Shown: positions 19,392 through 29,912, counted from the stretch's first letter. The stretch is DNA of 64,000 nt from an uncultured Sulfitobacter sp. (GCA_905182645.1 CAJJCJ010000013.1:113001-177000), one strand, 5' to 3'. Notes: generated by a model from the sequence alone, not told the origin. Numbers and translations: made by a program.

Positions 19392-20099
19392 CTAGTCCAA
19401 CCCAACCATAAATGCGGTCGTGTCACCTTTTGGACGGGCTTCTTCGGGCATTTCGCCATTCACAAGATAAATGACCTGTTCAGCCATATTCGTCACAAGA
19501 TCACCCATCCGTTCGACGTTTTTAGCCATAAAATGAAGGTGCATGCACGTTGTGATGTTGCGTGGGTCTTCCAACATAAAAGTCAGGAATTCGCGGAAAA
19601 GCGCGTTGTACATCTGGTCGACCTCGTGGTCGCGTTGGCGCACGTCTTCGGCCAAAAGAACGTCTAGACGCAGATAACTATCTAGCAAATCCTTGAGCAT
19701 CGATTGCACCTCACGTGCCATCCGGCGCAGTGCAGCGTCAGACCCCGCAATGTGTGGCATGTCGAGCAATGTGCCGGTGCGTTTGGCAATGTTCTTTGCA
19801 TAATCACCGATACGTTCCATGCTGGCCGCGATCCGCAACACAGTTAGGATAGCACGCAAATCTTTTGAAACTGGTGCGCGCAGGGCGATCACGCGGGCGG
19901 CTTCTTCGTTAATTTGCAGCTCTAATGCATCAATTTGTTTGTCAGCGGCACGGACCTTTTCAGCCAGCTCAATATCGCGGGTTTCCAGCGATTTGACCGC
20001 TGATCCGATGGCGTCTTCGACCAGGCCGCCCATCTTCATCACGAGGGTCTGGATCGCGTCCAAATCGCGGTCATAGGCGGATGAGATATGTTCAGTCAT
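19392..20099 (-). CDS. phoU: Phosphate signalling protein PhoU
   Basis: All-helical cytosolic regulator of 235 residues with two PhoU three-helix repeats. Metal-site motifs of the ExxxD type appear as ERIGDYAKNIAKR in the first repeat and ERMGDLVTNMAEQ in the second. It links the Pst transporter to PhoR and represses Pho signalling in high phosphate. Placed between pstB (12 bp) and phoB (5 bp). Confidence 0.96.
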   Translation of the reverse strand: MTEHISSAYDRDLDAIQTLVMKMGGLVEDAIGSAVKSLETRDIELAEKVRAADKQIDALELQINEEAARVIALRAPVSKDLRAILTVLRIAASMERIGDYAKNIAKRTGTLLDMPHIAGSDAALRRMAREVQSMLKDLLDSYLRLDVLLAEDVRQRDHEVDQMYNALFREFLTFMLEDPRNITTCMHLHFMAKNVERMGDLVTNMAEQVIYLVNGEMPEEARPKGDTTAFMVGLD

Positions 20100-20111
20100 A
20101 ATGTGTGCTCC

Positions 20112-20888
20112 TTACCCGATCCGACCGGAAATATAGCTTTCCGTGCGCGGATCTTCGGGGTTGGTAAAAATCTTATCAGTGTCACCGTATTCTACGAGGT
20201 TCCCAAGGTGGAAGAACGCGGTCTTTTGGCTGACACGCGCGGCCTGTTGCATCGAATGGGTCACAATAACCACGCTGAATGATTTTTGTAGCTCGTCGAT
20301 CAGTTCTTCAACTTGCGCAGTGGCAATCGGATCCAACGCGGAACACGGCTCGTCCATCAGCAATATTTCGGGGGCAGTGGCGATGGCGCGTGCAATACAT
20401 AAACGCTGTTGCTGCCCACCGGACAACCCAGTTCCAGGTGACAACAGCCGGTCCTTGGCTTCGTTCCACAGGGCGGCTTTGCGCAGGGATTTTTCGACGA
20501 TCTCGTCCAGTTCGGCCTTATTGCGGGCAAGTCCATGAATTTTGGGGCCATATGCAACGTTATCATAAATCGATTTGGGGAACGGGTTGGGTTTTTGAAA
20601 TACCATCCCGACCTTAGCACGGAGCTGCACCGGATCGACCTTGACGTCATAGATATCTTCGCCTTCGATCCGGATGTCGCCCGTTACGCGGCAGCTATCA
20701 ATCGTGTCATTCATTCGGTTAATACATCGCAGAAACGTGGATTTCCCGCAGCCTGACGGACCAATGAATGCTGTCACGGTTTTATCTGCAATCTCGACGC
20801 TCACGTCTTTGATCGCGTGGGTATCTGCGTAATGCACCTGCACACCTTTGGTTGATATTTTCGCATTTGTCATTTGTGTATCTTTCAT
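20112..20888 (-). CDS. pstB: Phosphate ABC transporter ATP-binding protein
   Basis: ATPase of the high-affinity phosphate importer, 258 residues from ATG at 20888; a start at 20873 (MTNAKIS) is equally plausible. Walker A is [19 protein letters not shown], the signature motif is [16 protein letters not shown], Walker B is [16 protein letters not shown], and the switch His is in VTHSMQQA. It lies 4 bp after pstA and 12 bp before phoU. Confidence 0.96.
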   Translation of the reverse strand: MKDTQMTNAKISTKGVQVHYADTHAIKDVSVEIADKTVTAFIGPSGCGKSTFLRCINRMNDTIDSCRVTGDIRIEGEDIYDVKVDPVQLRAKVGMVFQKPNPFPKSIYDNVAYGPKIHGLARNKAELDEIVEKSLRKAALWNEAKDRLLSPGTGLSGGQQQRLCIARAIATAPEILLMDEPCSALDPIATAQVEELIDELQKSFSVVIVTHSMQQAARVSQKTAFFHLGNLVEYGDTDKIFTNPEDPRTESYISGRIG

Positions 20889-20892
20889 GGGT

Positions 20893-22215
20893 CTACCACC
20901 GGCGCTCGAATTTGCGACGCAGGAAAATGGCGATTGCGTTCATAATCAAAAGGAAGATCAGCAATGTGATGATGGCGCCCGATGCCCGTTCAACAAAGCC
21001 GGGATCGGCGCGTTGGGTCCAGTTAAACACCTGTACGGGCAGCGCGGTTGATGCCTCGCCGAACAGCCCCGCGTCGGCAGAATAGGCAGCTGGGTATTCA
21101 CGAACAAATGCCACCATACCGATCAACAGCAAGGGTGCAGTTTCGCCAAGCGCTTGTGCCAATCCGATTATAGTTCCCGTTAAAATTCCTGGCGCTGCGA
21201 GAGGCAGAACGTGGTGGAACACTGATTGCATTTTGGACGCCCCAACCCCCAACGCCGCATCACGGATTGACGGCGGCACGGATTTTAACGCCGCACGGGT
21301 CGAGATAATGATCGTCGGCAGTGTCATCAACGTCAGGACCAAACCACCCACCATAGGCGACGACTGATTGAACTTCATAAAGTTGATGAAAATAGCAAGC
21401 CCAAGGATGCCGTATACAATGGAAGGTACCGCCGCGAGGTTCGAGATATTCACTTCAATCACGTCAGTCCAGCGGTTCTTTGGCGCGAATTCTTCAAGGT
21501 AGATGGATGCGGCGACCCCAATCGGTAACGCCAACACCAACACCACGATCATCATGTAAAGCGACCCAAGGATCGCGACGCCAAGGCCCGCTGCCTCTGG
21601 CCGTTGATCAGATGCGTCAGGGGCCGTCAGAAACGCCCAGTTGAACGTTGTCACAAACACACCTGCATCAGCCAATTGTTGGGCCAGCTGCAGTTCTTCT
21701 GGCGACGTATTGCCATCCAGCGCCGCGCTTTCCATCGTCACACGACCTTTGAAGTAGCCATCGATGCGGCCGTTTGTCAGCAACTTGAATTCAACCGATG
21801 TCCCGACAATCTCGGGGTTTGCAAGAACGCGGTTGCGGACAGTTGCGGCGGCTTCTTTGGACAACATCTTACCGATGTCTTTGGCGGACAACGTGGTTTC
21901 TAAGCCCAGTTCTTCTACTGCGGTGACGATGCCATCGCGCAACAACCTGGTGTAGCCGATTGTCGTGACTTTCTTCATTACAGCCAAATCGCGGGTACCG
22001 GACTTGTCTAGCTTTGCCTCGGTCAACGGTACCGAAATTGTTGCATAAGTCTGCTTGAACGCAGAGCTGCCAGTGGACACCACAGACGTCAGCAACAACG
22101 CAAGGGCAAGCATCGCGACCACGATCGCGCCCAAGCCGTAGGCTTTAAACCGAGCTTCTGCCGCGTTGCGTTTTTTGGTTCGCACGTCGGCTGTCAAAAG
22201 TGATTTATGGGTCAT
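20893..22215 (-). CDS. pstA: Phosphate ABC transporter permease PstA
   Basis: Inner-membrane permease of 440 residues. After an N-terminal helix there is an extracytoplasmic insert of about 150 residues, as in the long alphaproteobacterial PstA. The transport core carries [31 protein letters not shown] and the EAA-like loop [23 protein letters not shown]. It overlaps pstC by 4 bp (22212-22215). Confidence 0.95.
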   Translation of the reverse strand: MTHKSLLTADVRTKKRNAAEARFKAYGLGAIVVAMLALALLLTSVVSTGSSAFKQTYATISVPLTEAKLDKSGTRDLAVMKKVTTIGYTRLLRDGIVTAVEELGLETTLSAKDIGKMLSKEAAATVRNRVLANPEIVGTSVEFKLLTNGRIDGYFKGRVTMESAALDGNTSPEELQLAQQLADAGVFVTTFNWAFLTAPDASDQRPEAAGLGVAILGSLYMMIVVLVLALPIGVAASIYLEEFAPKNRWTDVIEVNISNLAAVPSIVYGILGLAIFINFMKFNQSSPMVGGLVLTLMTLPTIIISTRAALKSVPPSIRDAALGVGASKMQSVFHHVLPLAAPGILTGTIIGLAQALGETAPLLLIGMVAFVREYPAAYSADAGLFGEASTALPVQVFNWTQRADPGFVERASGAIITLLIFLLIMNAIAIFLRRKFERRW

Positions 22216-23396
22216 TCGTACTGCTCCCGATATTTACGCACGATCATCAGGGCCAGCACATTCAGGCACAGCGTGATTACGAACAACGTCATCCCAAGGG
22301 CAAATGCCACCAGTGTTTCTGGGCTCGCAAAATCGGTATCACCCGTCAGTTGGCTCACAATTTTCACGGTCACGGTTGTCATGGCTTCAAAAGGGTTCAG
22401 CGACAATCGGGCCGCAGCCCCTGCCCCAAGCACCACGATCATCGTCTCACCGATGGCACGCGATGCAGCCAACAAGATTGCGCCGACGATACCGGGCAAC
22501 GCGGCTGGGATAACGACCTGACGGATCGTTTCCGATTTGGTGGCCCCAAGACCCAATGACCCGTCGCGCATCGTTTGCGGGACGGCGTTGATAATATCGT
22601 CAGACAGCGACGACACAAACGGGATCAGCATAACTCCCATCACCAAGCCCGCAGTCATCACGCTAGAGGCACTATCGCCAAACCCCATTGGGGCTGCAAA
22701 ATAGTCGCGCAGGAACGGACCCACTGTGACGAGAGCAAAAAGACCATAAACGATTGTCGGGATACCCGCGAGAATTTCGATCGCAGGCTTAGCAATCGAT
22801 CGCATCCGGCGGCTTGAGTATTCCGACAGATAAATCGCCGCAAAAAGCCCGATTGGAACCGCAAATATCAACGCAATAAAGCTGATATAAAGCGTTCCCC
22901 AAAGCAGCGGCAGGATACCAAGCGATGAATTGCCCCGAAAGTTTGGCGACCATTCAGCCGAGAGAAAGAAGTCTTTCCAGTCATATTGGGAAAAGAAATT
23001 TCGCGCTTCAAACACCATTGAAAAGACGATCCCGACGGTCGTCAAAATGGCGATAACAGAGGCCGCAATCAGTATCAGTTTGATCCAACTTTCGGCATGT
23101 GTGCGTGCGCGGTAATCTGGCGTGATATTGAAAAGTGAACCTGCAAACCCGATAAATGCAACGATTAGAATGGCCCAGCCTAGGTATAGACCTGCGCCGG
23201 CCAAAGATCCGGCAATCAAGATCGCAAAGCTTGGGACAAGAACCGCAAGCAGGGTATTGAGCCCGTATTGACGCGGAAGTGCGGCCAACTTGCGGGCGTC
23301 ACCACCTGCAGCGGCCACTGCGCGGCGCGGCGCGATCACATAGCCAAGAACGCCAAGTCCGAGTGCGAGGATCAACGAAACTGACATAGGCAGCAT
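22212..23396 (-). CDS. pstC: Phosphate ABC transporter permease PstC
   Basis: Partner permease of PstA, 394 residues with several helices. Core motifs are FAVPIGLFAAIYLSEYSS, KPAIEILAGIPTIVYGLFALVTVGPFLR and the coupling loop SLGLGATKSETIRQVVIPAALPG. A glycine/alanine-rich linker follows the first helix. It lies 69 bp after pstS, separated by a perfect stem-loop, and overlaps pstA by 4 bp. Confidence 0.95.
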   Translation of the reverse strand: MLPMSVSLILALGLGVLGYVIAPRRAVAAAGGDARKLAALPRQYGLNTLLAVLVPSFAILIAGSLAGAGLYLGWAILIVAFIGFAGSLFNITPDYRARTHAESWIKLILIAASVIAILTTVGIVFSMVFEARNFFSQYDWKDFFLSAEWSPNFRGNSSLGILPLLWGTLYISFIALIFAVPIGLFAAIYLSEYSSRRMRSIAKPAIEILAGIPTIVYGLFALVTVGPFLRDYFAAPMGFGDSASSVMTAGLVMGVMLIPFVSSLSDDIINAVPQTMRDGSLGLGATKSETIRQVVIPAALPGIVGAILLAASRAIGETMIVVLGAGAAARLSLNPFEAMTTVTVKIVSQLTGDTDFASPETLVAFALGMTLFVITLCLNVLALMIVRKYREQYE

Positions 23397-23422
23397 AAGG
23401 ATGTGTCTTTCAACTTAAGAGC

Positions 23423-23448
23423 ATGGGGCGCCATATTGGGCGCCCCAT
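23423..23448 (-). promoter_or_regulatory. Stem-loop between pstS and pstC
   Basis: ATGGGGCGCC at 23423-23432 is perfectly complementary to GGCGCCCCAT at 23439-23448 with a 6-nt loop, and no T tract follows on the minus strand. Such a structure just after pstS can stabilise the pstS message and lower pstCAB expression. That effect is inferred. Confidence 0.65.
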
Positions 23449-23465
23449 GAGAATGAGATGCGCGA

Positions 23466-24500
23466 TTACATATCGCCCATTTTGACGTCATTGGCGACGG
23501 TGTTCTGTACGTCCATCAGCTCTGGATCGGACACTAGACCGTATTCGGCCAATGGACCGTCTGGACCTGCGACATCATCAGATACGAAAAACTCTGCAAA
23601 GTCCTTCAGGCCCGGGATCACATCAAGATGTGCTGCTTTGATGTAGAAATACAAAGGACGGGACACAGGGTAATCACCGGCAGCGATGCTTTCGGTTGTT
23701 GGCACAACACCTGCCATTGTAGCGACCTGCAGCTTGTCTGTGTTGTTTTCATAGAAAGACAAACCAAACACGCCGATACCGTCTGTGTCTGCGGCGATAC
23801 GCGCCAATGTTTCGGTGTAGTCGCCATCAACGTCCACGGAACGACCATCTTTGCGTATGTCCATACACTTGCCTTCAGCGGTGTCTTCATCGACGCCAGC
23901 AGCCAGCATTGCATCAAAGAAACCGCCTTCTTCGCAACCAGCGAGAATTACTTTTTCTTCAAACACTTCGCGTGTGCCGTGCTTTGTGCCCGGAATGAAC
24001 GCTTGAATTGGCTGATCAGGAAAGTCAGTGTTGACTTGGTTCCATGATGTGAAAGTGTTTGGAACAAGCGCGCCATCGATGAAGTGCTCGGCGGCCAGTG
24101 CCTTGTACCAGTCTTCGGGTGTGAATGCGAAACCGTTGCCGTTGATGTCGGACGCAAATACGATGCCGTCATAGCCAATACGAACTTCAATGATGTCGGT
24201 CACACCTTGCGCCGCGCAGGCTTCAAGCTCTGATGATTTGATTGCCCGAGACGCATTTGCAATGTCGATTGTGTTTGCGTCAACGCCTTGGCAGAACCGC
24301 TTTAGACCCGCAGAGGATCCACCAGATTCAATGACTGGTGTTGGGAAATCAAAGTTCTCGCCAAACAGTTCGGCGACGATAGCCGCGTATGGCAGCACAG
24401 TGGACGATCCGGCAACTTGTACGTTGTCACGGGCATAAGCGGCAGTTGCAGTCACAGCAGCGATTGCAACGGTTGATACGGTCAGCTTCAGAATTGACAT
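23466..24500 (-). CDS. pstS: Phosphate-binding periplasmic protein
   Basis: High-affinity phosphate receptor, 344 residues with a signal peptide ending TAAYARDN. The N-terminal phosphate-loop motif VQVAGSSTVLPYA is at about residues 28-40. The middle has ESGGSSAGLKRFCQG and IANASRAIKSSE, both phosphate-contacting in the family. It is first in the pst operon, behind a Pho box about 90 bp upstream. Confidence 0.95.
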   Translation of the reverse strand: MSILKLTVSTVAIAAVTATAAYARDNVQVAGSSTVLPYAAIVAELFGENFDFPTPVIESGGSSAGLKRFCQGVDANTIDIANASRAIKSSELEACAAQGVTDIIEVRIGYDGIVFASDINGNGFAFTPEDWYKALAAEHFIDGALVPNTFTSWNQVNTDFPDQPIQAFIPGTKHGTREVFEEKVILAGCEEGGFFDAMLAAGVDEDTAEGKCMDIRKDGRSVDVDGDYTETLARIAADTDGIGVFGLSFYENNTDKLQVATMAGVVPTTESIAAGDYPVSRPLYFYIKAAHLDVIPGLKDFAEFFVSDDVAGPDGPLAEYGLVSDPELMDVQNTVANDVKMGDM

Positions 24501-24590
24501 GGGATATCTCCAAAAAAGGTGTCGTTCTGTCGGGTCACACCCCTCGTGTGTCCCGTTGATGCCCGTCTAGGGGCCGCTGACTACGCTTTT

Positions 24591-24619
24591 GTGACACTTA
24601 TGTAAAAGTTTTATGACAG
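24591..24619 (-). promoter_or_regulatory. Pho box upstream of pstS
   Basis: On the minus strand three 7-bp units sit at an 11-bp period: CTGTCAT, then CTTTTAC, then GTGTCAC, separated by AAAA and ATAA. This matches the PhoB direct-repeat site (CTGTCAT with 4-bp AT spacers). It lies in the phoR-pstS gap, about 90-120 bp before the pstS start and about 10 bp past the phoR stop. Confidence 0.85.
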
Positions 24620-24627
24620 TCCACAAA

Positions 24628-25665
24628 TTAGCCTTTTGGCAGGGTCACCGTCACGATTGTGCCGGCGCCAAGCTCGCTTGTGACGGCCAGTCTGCCGCGG
24701 TGTCGGTTCACAATATGCTTAACAATCGCTAGGCCAAGACCGGTGCCCCCAACCTGACGTGATCTGTGACTATCCACACGGTAAAACCGTTCAGTCAGGC
24801 GAGTGATATGGTGCGATGCAATCCCATCACCAAAATCTTGCACCATGATCGTGGTGCCCTGTGCCCGAAGGCGTTTGATCAATCTGTGCGGTGCAACGGT
24901 GACCACCACTTTATTACCCTGCGCCCCATATTTGATCGCGTTCTCAATGAGATTGGTAAACACTTGCTGTAATTGTGCGGCGTCCCCAAAAACCGTCACG
25001 GGTAAGTCTGGTACATCAATTGTCAGGTCAACATCAGCCGCTTGAGCAATCGGTAACAGAGCTTGAGAAACAACGCGAAGAACATCACTCAATGCAACCT
25101 GATCAGTAGGGCGGCGGCGCTCGTTTTCTTCTAACCGGCTTAGGGTCATTAGCTCATCCACAAGCCGCGTCATGCGCCCCGCTTCTTGTTCCATGATCCC
25201 CAGGAAACGGTCGCGCGCGGCAGGATCCTCGCGCGCAGCACCACGCAATGTCTCAATAAAGCCTATCAGAGCGGTCAACGGCGTGCGCAATTCGTGGCTG
25301 ACGTTGGCAATAAAATCGGTGCGCATACGTCCAGCATTTTCCGCGTCAGTCCGGTCAGCCAACGTAATAAGAACGGTGCTTCCTGCTTGTGCCACGTGCA
25401 ATTCATATGTCGCATCGGCACCATTGCTACGCGTCAAGAAAGTAGCGTTCATCGCACCACCGTTGGCCAAAACGTGCTCAATCGCATCAATCAAACTGGG
25501 TTGGCGCAAAGCGGTAATATAGTGACGGCCGACAAAACCCGAACCCAAAAGAAGGTCAAATGCTTGATTTGTTGCCAAAATCCGTTCGTCTTCACCAATA
25601 ACGGCGGCAGGCAACGGTATCGCATCAATAAATTCTGACACTGCTCGCCCATTTAGCAAAACCAT
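24628..25665 (-). CDS. phoR: Phosphate regulon sensor kinase
   Basis: Histidine kinase of 345 residues. It has a PAS-like N-terminal region without an obvious transmembrane helix, then HisKA with phosphoacceptor His124 in NVSHELRTPLTALIGF. The HATPase domain has the N box QVFTNLIENAIKYG, G1 VQDFGDGIA and GGTGLGLAIVKHIV. It phosphorylates PhoB under phosphate limitation. It lies directly upstream of the pstS promoter, in the usual Rhodobacteraceae order. Confidence 0.92.
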   Translation of the reverse strand: MVLLNGRAVSEFIDAIPLPAAVIGEDERILATNQAFDLLLGSGFVGRHYITALRQPSLIDAIEHVLANGGAMNATFLTRSNGADATYELHVAQAGSTVLITLADRTDAENAGRMRTDFIANVSHELRTPLTALIGFIETLRGAAREDPAARDRFLGIMEQEAGRMTRLVDELMTLSRLEENERRRPTDQVALSDVLRVVSQALLPIAQAADVDLTIDVPDLPVTVFGDAAQLQQVFTNLIENAIKYGAQGNKVVVTVAPHRLIKRLRAQGTTIMVQDFGDGIASHHITRLTERFYRVDSHRSRQVGGTGLGLAIVKHIVNRHRGRLAVTSELGAGTIVTVTLPKG

Positions 25666-25810
25666 TGCGATAGATCCTTGCGCGTAAACATCACATTAAT
25701 GTGTCGGTACAGAATTACTATTTGAAGCGCATAAAATAAAACCATGGCTCTATGCATTTACGTATCATAATCGACATCAATTGGAACGGACGAAACAGCG
25801 AGGCGCATTC

Positions 25811-26209
25811 ATGACAAAACATGACATGAATTGCGGTCCTTCGTCGTTCCATGCGTTTCCTTCCGTGCGCGCGCAGAAAATGCTTGTTGTCGGTGACATC
25901 CCTCATTGGAAAGCCCAAGGACGTTGCCTGCCAACGTTGGATGGTCTCCGTTTCATTGATCTGGACGCCTTGAATAAGACGGTCATCGACGATCACCTTC
26001 CCGATATTGTATTTTCACCGCTATTTAGCCCATACTTCGACGCCGTTGATGTCGCAGGTGTTCTCGATAAACTAGCTTACAATGGCCCATACCGCGCTGT
26101 TTCTAGCGAATTGCCTGATCCAGAACTCGTTCGCAAAGAAATTCGTGGATGTGCACCCAACCTCGACTTTGACCTCGTGTTGCTACCAGCGCTGGAGACG
26201 CAAAACTAG
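25811..26209 (+). CDS. Conserved hypothetical protein
   Basis: Soluble protein of 132 residues counted from the ATG at 25811; in-frame sequence back to 25781 adds no likely coding residues. No signal peptide or membrane helix. It contains the hydrophobic strand MLVVGDIPHW and the acidic pattern DDHLPDIVFSPLFSPYFDAVDVA, compatible with a small alpha/beta fold. I do not recognise a characterised family. It converges on the PLP lyase gene with a 4-bp overlap. Confidence 0.65.
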   Translation: MTKHDMNCGPSSFHAFPSVRAQKMLVVGDIPHWKAQGRCLPTLDGLRFIDLDALNKTVIDDHLPDIVFSPLFSPYFDAVDVAGVLDKLAYNGPYRAVSSELPDPELVRKEIRGCAPNLDFDLVLLPALETQN

Positions 26210-27384
26210 CTTACAGTCGCCTGAGCAGCAGCGGTCATTTCGCGAATAAGCAGGCCAACGTCCTCAATCCCAACCGACACGCGAAAGAAGCCTTCTGATA
26301 TGCCCAAAGCGCCACGCGCCTGTGACGTCAAACCGCGGTGTGAGGACGATGCGGGATGTGACAGCGTCGTGCCAACATCGCCAAGCGTCGGCGCAAATGC
26401 GATTTCAGACGCTGCGCGGGTGAACGCATTTGCAGCCTCACGGCCGCCAGTCAATTCGAGCGAAAACATGTTGCCGCCGCGCCCATCTAACAACGATACA
26501 GCGCGGTTGTGATCAGGGTGATCAGGCCGTGTCGGATAAATCACCCGCTTTATGCCTTTGGTTTGTGCCAAGGCATCCGCAAGCTTCGCCGCATTATCTT
26601 GCGCGCGGTCAAAGCGCAGCTCAAACGAATGTAATCCGCGTTCGGCCAACCAGCAATCAAACGGGCTAGGCGTAAGACCCCACGTCACATTTGCATCATT
26701 AATCGCCGTACGCAGATCAGGGTCGCGCGCCGCAACATAGCCCAATGTTGCGTCAGAATGGCCCGCCAGCAATTTAGTCACCGAATGCACGATGATATCG
26801 GCACCATGATCAAATGGGCGATAGCTGCGCGGCGTGGTGAACGTATTATCCACGACCAGCAACGCGCCGATCTCCTTGGCGAGCGCCACAATCGCTGGCA
26901 TGTCCGCCACGCGAATTGTTGGGTTTGATACAACCTCAACCACAATCATTTTGGTGTTGGGCCGCACAGCCGCACGCATCGCGCCCGCATCCGTGGGGTC
27001 GCCCAATGACGTCTCGATCCCAAACTTTGGTAGGTCCTGGGTCATCAGACGCAATGTGCGCCCATAAAGCTGATCGCCGCCCAACACGTGATCGCCAGCC
27101 TTTAAGCAGCCAAGAAACACTGCACCAATTGCGGACATGCCGGAGCCAGTGATGATCCCGCCAGTGGCCCCTTCGAGCATGTCGATCTTTTGCGCCAAAA
27201 CGGCGGCGTTTGGGTGGCCCTCGCGGGCGTATGTAAACCCACTGGCATCGGCGTATTGCGCATCAAGCGCATCGGGATCAGGCGACGCATATACAACGGA
27301 TGGCTGCAGGGGTGTGACCACTGGGCGAGATACTGATGTTGGCCACTGGGTGCGACGAACTAGGCTTTTTGGCGTTTCTGACAT
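26206..27384 (-). CDS. Cys/Met metabolism PLP enzyme, gamma-lyase/synthase type
   Basis: PLP-dependent trans-sulfuration enzyme of 392 residues. The N-terminal active-site Tyr region FTYAREGHPN, the SGMSAIGAVFL segment, the PLP Asp in LLVVDNTFTTP and the Schiff-base Lys in IVHSVTKLLAGHSD are all visible. Family members include cystathionine gamma-synthase, cystathionine lyases and methionine gamma-lyase; sequence alone does not choose. It follows the gamma carbonic anhydrase gene by 1 bp. Confidence 0.85.
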   Translation of the reverse strand: MSETPKSLVRRTQWPTSVSRPVVTPLQPSVVYASPDPDALDAQYADASGFTYAREGHPNAAVLAQKIDMLEGATGGIITGSGMSAIGAVFLGCLKAGDHVLGGDQLYGRTLRLMTQDLPKFGIETSLGDPTDAGAMRAAVRPNTKMIVVEVVSNPTIRVADMPAIVALAKEIGALLVVDNTFTTPRSYRPFDHGADIIVHSVTKLLAGHSDATLGYVAARDPDLRTAINDANVTWGLTPSPFDCWLAERGLHSFELRFDRAQDNAAKLADALAQTKGIKRVIYPTRPDHPDHNRAVSLLDGRGGNMFSLELTGGREAANAFTRAASEIAFAPTLGDVGTTLSHPASSSHRGLTSQARGALGISEGFFRVSVGIEDVGLLIREMTAAAQATVS

Positions 27385-27385
27385 C

Positions 27386-27904
27386 TTAAACTTCTTTCAA
27401 ATCGCGGCGAAAACGTGCTGCATTTTCGCAATAATGATTAGCGGATGCCTCCAGACCAGCAATAGCCACCGCATCTAATTCACGCACGACCTTGCCCGGA
27501 ACGCCCATTACTAGGGTTCCATCGGGAATGACTTTACCCTCAGTAATCAAAGCCCCTGCCCCAATCAGACAGTTCTTGCCAATCACAGCACCGTTCAACA
27601 CCGTGGCACCCATGCCAATCAGGGAATTTTCGCCGATGCTGCAGCCATGCAGCATCGCCTTATGACCAATCGTACAGCCCGCACCAATTGTCAGCGGGAA
27701 ACCCATATCAGTGTGCAGCACGCAGTTTTCTTGGATATTGCTGCCAGCGCCGACCGCAATCACCTCATTGTCACCGCGCAGCGCCGCACCAAACCAAACA
27801 GAGGTACCCGCAGCCATTGTCACATCACCAATCACATGACAGCCCGGTGCAACCCACGCATCCGCATCAATCTGCGGCGTCTTATCACCGAGCGCATATA
27901 ACAT
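27386..27904 (-). CDS. Gamma-class carbonic anhydrase-like protein
   Basis: Left-handed beta-helix protein of 172 residues with hexapeptide repeats across its length. The three zinc-ligand His positions of the gamma-CA family appear in [10 protein letters not shown] and [10 protein letters not shown]. Such proteins hydrate CO2 or serve structural or acyltransferase-related roles. Its start codon overlaps the gmk stop by 1 nt, implying coupled translation. Confidence 0.88.
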   Translation of the reverse strand: MLYALGDKTPQIDADAWVAPGCHVIGDVTMAAGTSVWFGAALRGDNEVIAVGAGSNIQENCVLHTDMGFPLTIGAGCTIGHKAMLHGCSIGENSLIGMGATVLNGAVIGKNCLIGAGALITEGKVIPDGTLVMGVPGKVVRELDAVAIAGLEASANHYCENAARFRRDLKEV

Positions 27905-28539
27905 TAGCGGTCCTCAAATTGGGTTTGCAGATCACGCACGTGGTTCATCAAGTCAGGCTGTTGGCTGGCGCGCAACCGTTCGGCAGAAATGATGGTTTTC
28001 AAGCGGTCTTCGGTCTCATCAAGATTATCGTTGACCATCACATAGTCGTAACCATCCCAATGGCTAATCTCGTCCCAACTTTTTTGCATACGTTGTTCGA
28101 TAATCTCAGGGTTATCTTGGGCGCGGCTGACCAAACGTCGGTGCAGTTCAGGGATGCTTGGGGGCAGAATAAAGATCGACAAAACATGATCGCGCAGTTC
28201 TGAATTGCTGATCTGCTGAGCGCCCTGCCAGTCGATGTCAAACAACACATCACGACCTTCATCAATTGCAGCCTGCACGGGGCCTTTGGGCGACCCATAG
28301 TAGTTTTCAAAAACGCGGGCATGTTCCAACATTTGACCGTCCGCAATCTGAGATTGAAAATCTTCTGTAGGAACAAAGAAGTAATCTTTGCCGTCAACTT
28401 CACCACTGCGTGGCGCACGAGTCGTAGCCGACACCGAGAACCGTAAACTGCCGTCCCATTTGCGCAGACGACCTGCCAATGTGGATTTTCCTGCCCCCGA
28501 TGGGGATGACAAAATAATTAAAAGGCCACGTCGCGCCAT
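27904..28539 (-). CDS. gmk: Guanylate kinase
   Basis: Cytosolic kinase converting GMP to GDP with ATP. It has 211 residues counted from the ATG at 28539 (MARRGLL); the longer reading to 28581 runs through the yicC-gmk spacer and lacks a ribosome site. The P-loop is [11 protein letters not shown] near residues 9-19, followed by the GMP-binding [19 protein letters not shown]. It sits 16 bp after yicC, a frequent pairing. Confidence 0.96.
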   Translation of the reverse strand: MARRGLLIILSSPSGAGKSTLAGRLRKWDGSLRFSVSATTRAPRSGEVDGKDYFFVPTEDFQSQIADGQMLEHARVFENYYGSPKGPVQAAIDEGRDVLFDIDWQGAQQISNSELRDHVLSIFILPPSIPELHRRLVSRAQDNPEIIEQRMQKSWDEISHWDGYDYVMVNDNLDETEDRLKTIISAERLRASQQPDLMNHVRDLQTQFEDR

Positions 28540-28555
28540 AAGTCTACTCCACGTT

Positions 28556-29434
28556 TTAGATTTGTTCACGCATTTGATCAATCACAGCTTTGAGTTCAAG
28601 CCCAATCGCCGTCAAAGCAGCTGCACCCGCCTTGGAACACAAGGTGTTTGCCTCGCGGTTAAATTCTTGAGCCAGAAAGTCGAGCTTGCGACCTGCGGGT
28701 TTTGGATCAACGATCAGCGCACGCGCGGCAGCAACATGCGCCACTAAACGGTCAATCTCTTCAGTGATATCCGATTTGACGGCCAACATGGCCAGTTCTT
28801 GGGCAATACGGTCCGGATCAACGTCAGCCACGTTTTGCAAAACACGCTGCATAGCGGTGGTAAGTTGGTCTGCGACAAACGGCTTTCGGGCCTCCGCGGC
28901 CTCAGTCGCCTGCGACACGAGTGCGTCAATTTGATTAAGCTGATCGTTGATCACGTCGTGTAACGCAGCACCTTCGGCCTGACGCATCGCCATAAAATTA
29001 CTCACTAGCGGCTCAATCTCAGCGATTAAGGCAACAGTTAGGTCTGAATTGGTATCATTGACCTTGCCCTGCACCATAACGCCGCGCTGCGCCAAAACGT
29101 CCGCCGCATTGGGTTGTGCGAGCGTCACGCCCATATCAAAAGCTCGTTCTTGGACTGCATCAAGCGCCTTGAGAACAGCATCAAGCTGCGTTGGGTCCAG
29201 CGTCATCAGGGCGGTCCCTTCTTGATGCGAAAGACGCAATTTCAAGGTGACATTGCCGCGATGAACATGCTTTTTCAACGCCGCACGGGCCGCGATCTCA
29301 AGCCCATCTAAACCGTCAGGAATCCGCACACGAGCATCCAGCCCACGCGCATTCACACCGCGCATTTCCCATATCCATGATGTCGCACCACGTGTACCAG
29401 TTTGGCTTGCGAATGCGGTCATCGAATGGATCAT
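28556..29434 (-). CDS. yicC: YicC family endoribonuclease-like protein
   Basis: YicC/YloC protein of 292 residues. The N-terminus has the signature [10 protein letters not shown] and [20 protein letters not shown]. The C-terminus has the DUF1732-type motif [22 protein letters not shown]. Members of this family have RNA-degrading activity in E. coli and B. subtilis. It is first in the yicC-gmk-gamma CA-PLP lyase run and the last core gene before the accessory block. Confidence 0.93.
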   Translation of the reverse strand: MIHSMTAFASQTGTRGATSWIWEMRGVNARGLDARVRIPDGLDGLEIAARAALKKHVHRGNVTLKLRLSHQEGTALMTLDPTQLDAVLKALDAVQERAFDMGVTLAQPNAADVLAQRGVMVQGKVNDTNSDLTVALIAEIEPLVSNFMAMRQAEGAALHDVINDQLNQIDALVSQATEAAEARKPFVADQLTTAMQRVLQNVADVDPDRIAQELAMLAVKSDITEEIDRLVAHVAAARALIVDPKPAGRKLDFLAQEFNREANTLCSKAGAAALTAIGLELKAVIDQMREQI

Positions 29435-29885
29435 TTGGTGGCCCTTAGATTGGTGTTCTGCCTACGTCACTAGATCAAATCAGGGGTGTGAGGCAAGCAT
29501 CGCAGAGGGTCCGCGTTAACCCGTTAACTCTTTGTTTACAAGATGTAATTAAAATCAGTGAGTTACGGGATATATAGGTTCCATTGGTCCAAGCTGAATA
29601 GGTTCCATTTGGGCAATAAAAAAGGGATACATCCTGATTGCAAATCGGCGCAGAAGCCCTGTAAGAGGCGCTGGGCGTATTAACCCCTCTGCCAGTAATC
29701 ATCAACGACGCTGTACGGGGCTAATAGAGATCGTAGATCGACGGACTACTTCCTAATCGACTGTGAGACACCCTTATGTCGCCTCCCGATGCCCAATACA
29801 CCAAGCGCATTATACACAAGCACCCCTGAGAGGCTCTGTAAGCTCCGCAAAGTGCATTAATCAATATTTACAGACCCCCCCAAGC
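29435..29885. other. Intergenic boundary, no gene seen
   Basis: No convincing coding region in about 450 bp. Two near-copies of AGGTTCCATT lie at about 29576 and 29609. This is the junction between core chromosome and the first accessory block. Confidence 0.5.
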
Positions 29886-29911
29886 TCAAGCCAGTTTCCT
29901 CTGACAGTGCC
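29886..29911 (-). mobile_element. Right-end scar of an IS6-type element
   Basis: This 26-bp stretch matches the right terminus of the IS6-type element at 60014-60831 (60806-60831) at about 23 of 26 positions, ending CTGACAGTGCC. No transposase remains to its left. The next gene's stop codon begins 2 bp later. Confidence 0.6.
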
Positions 29912-29912
29912 C

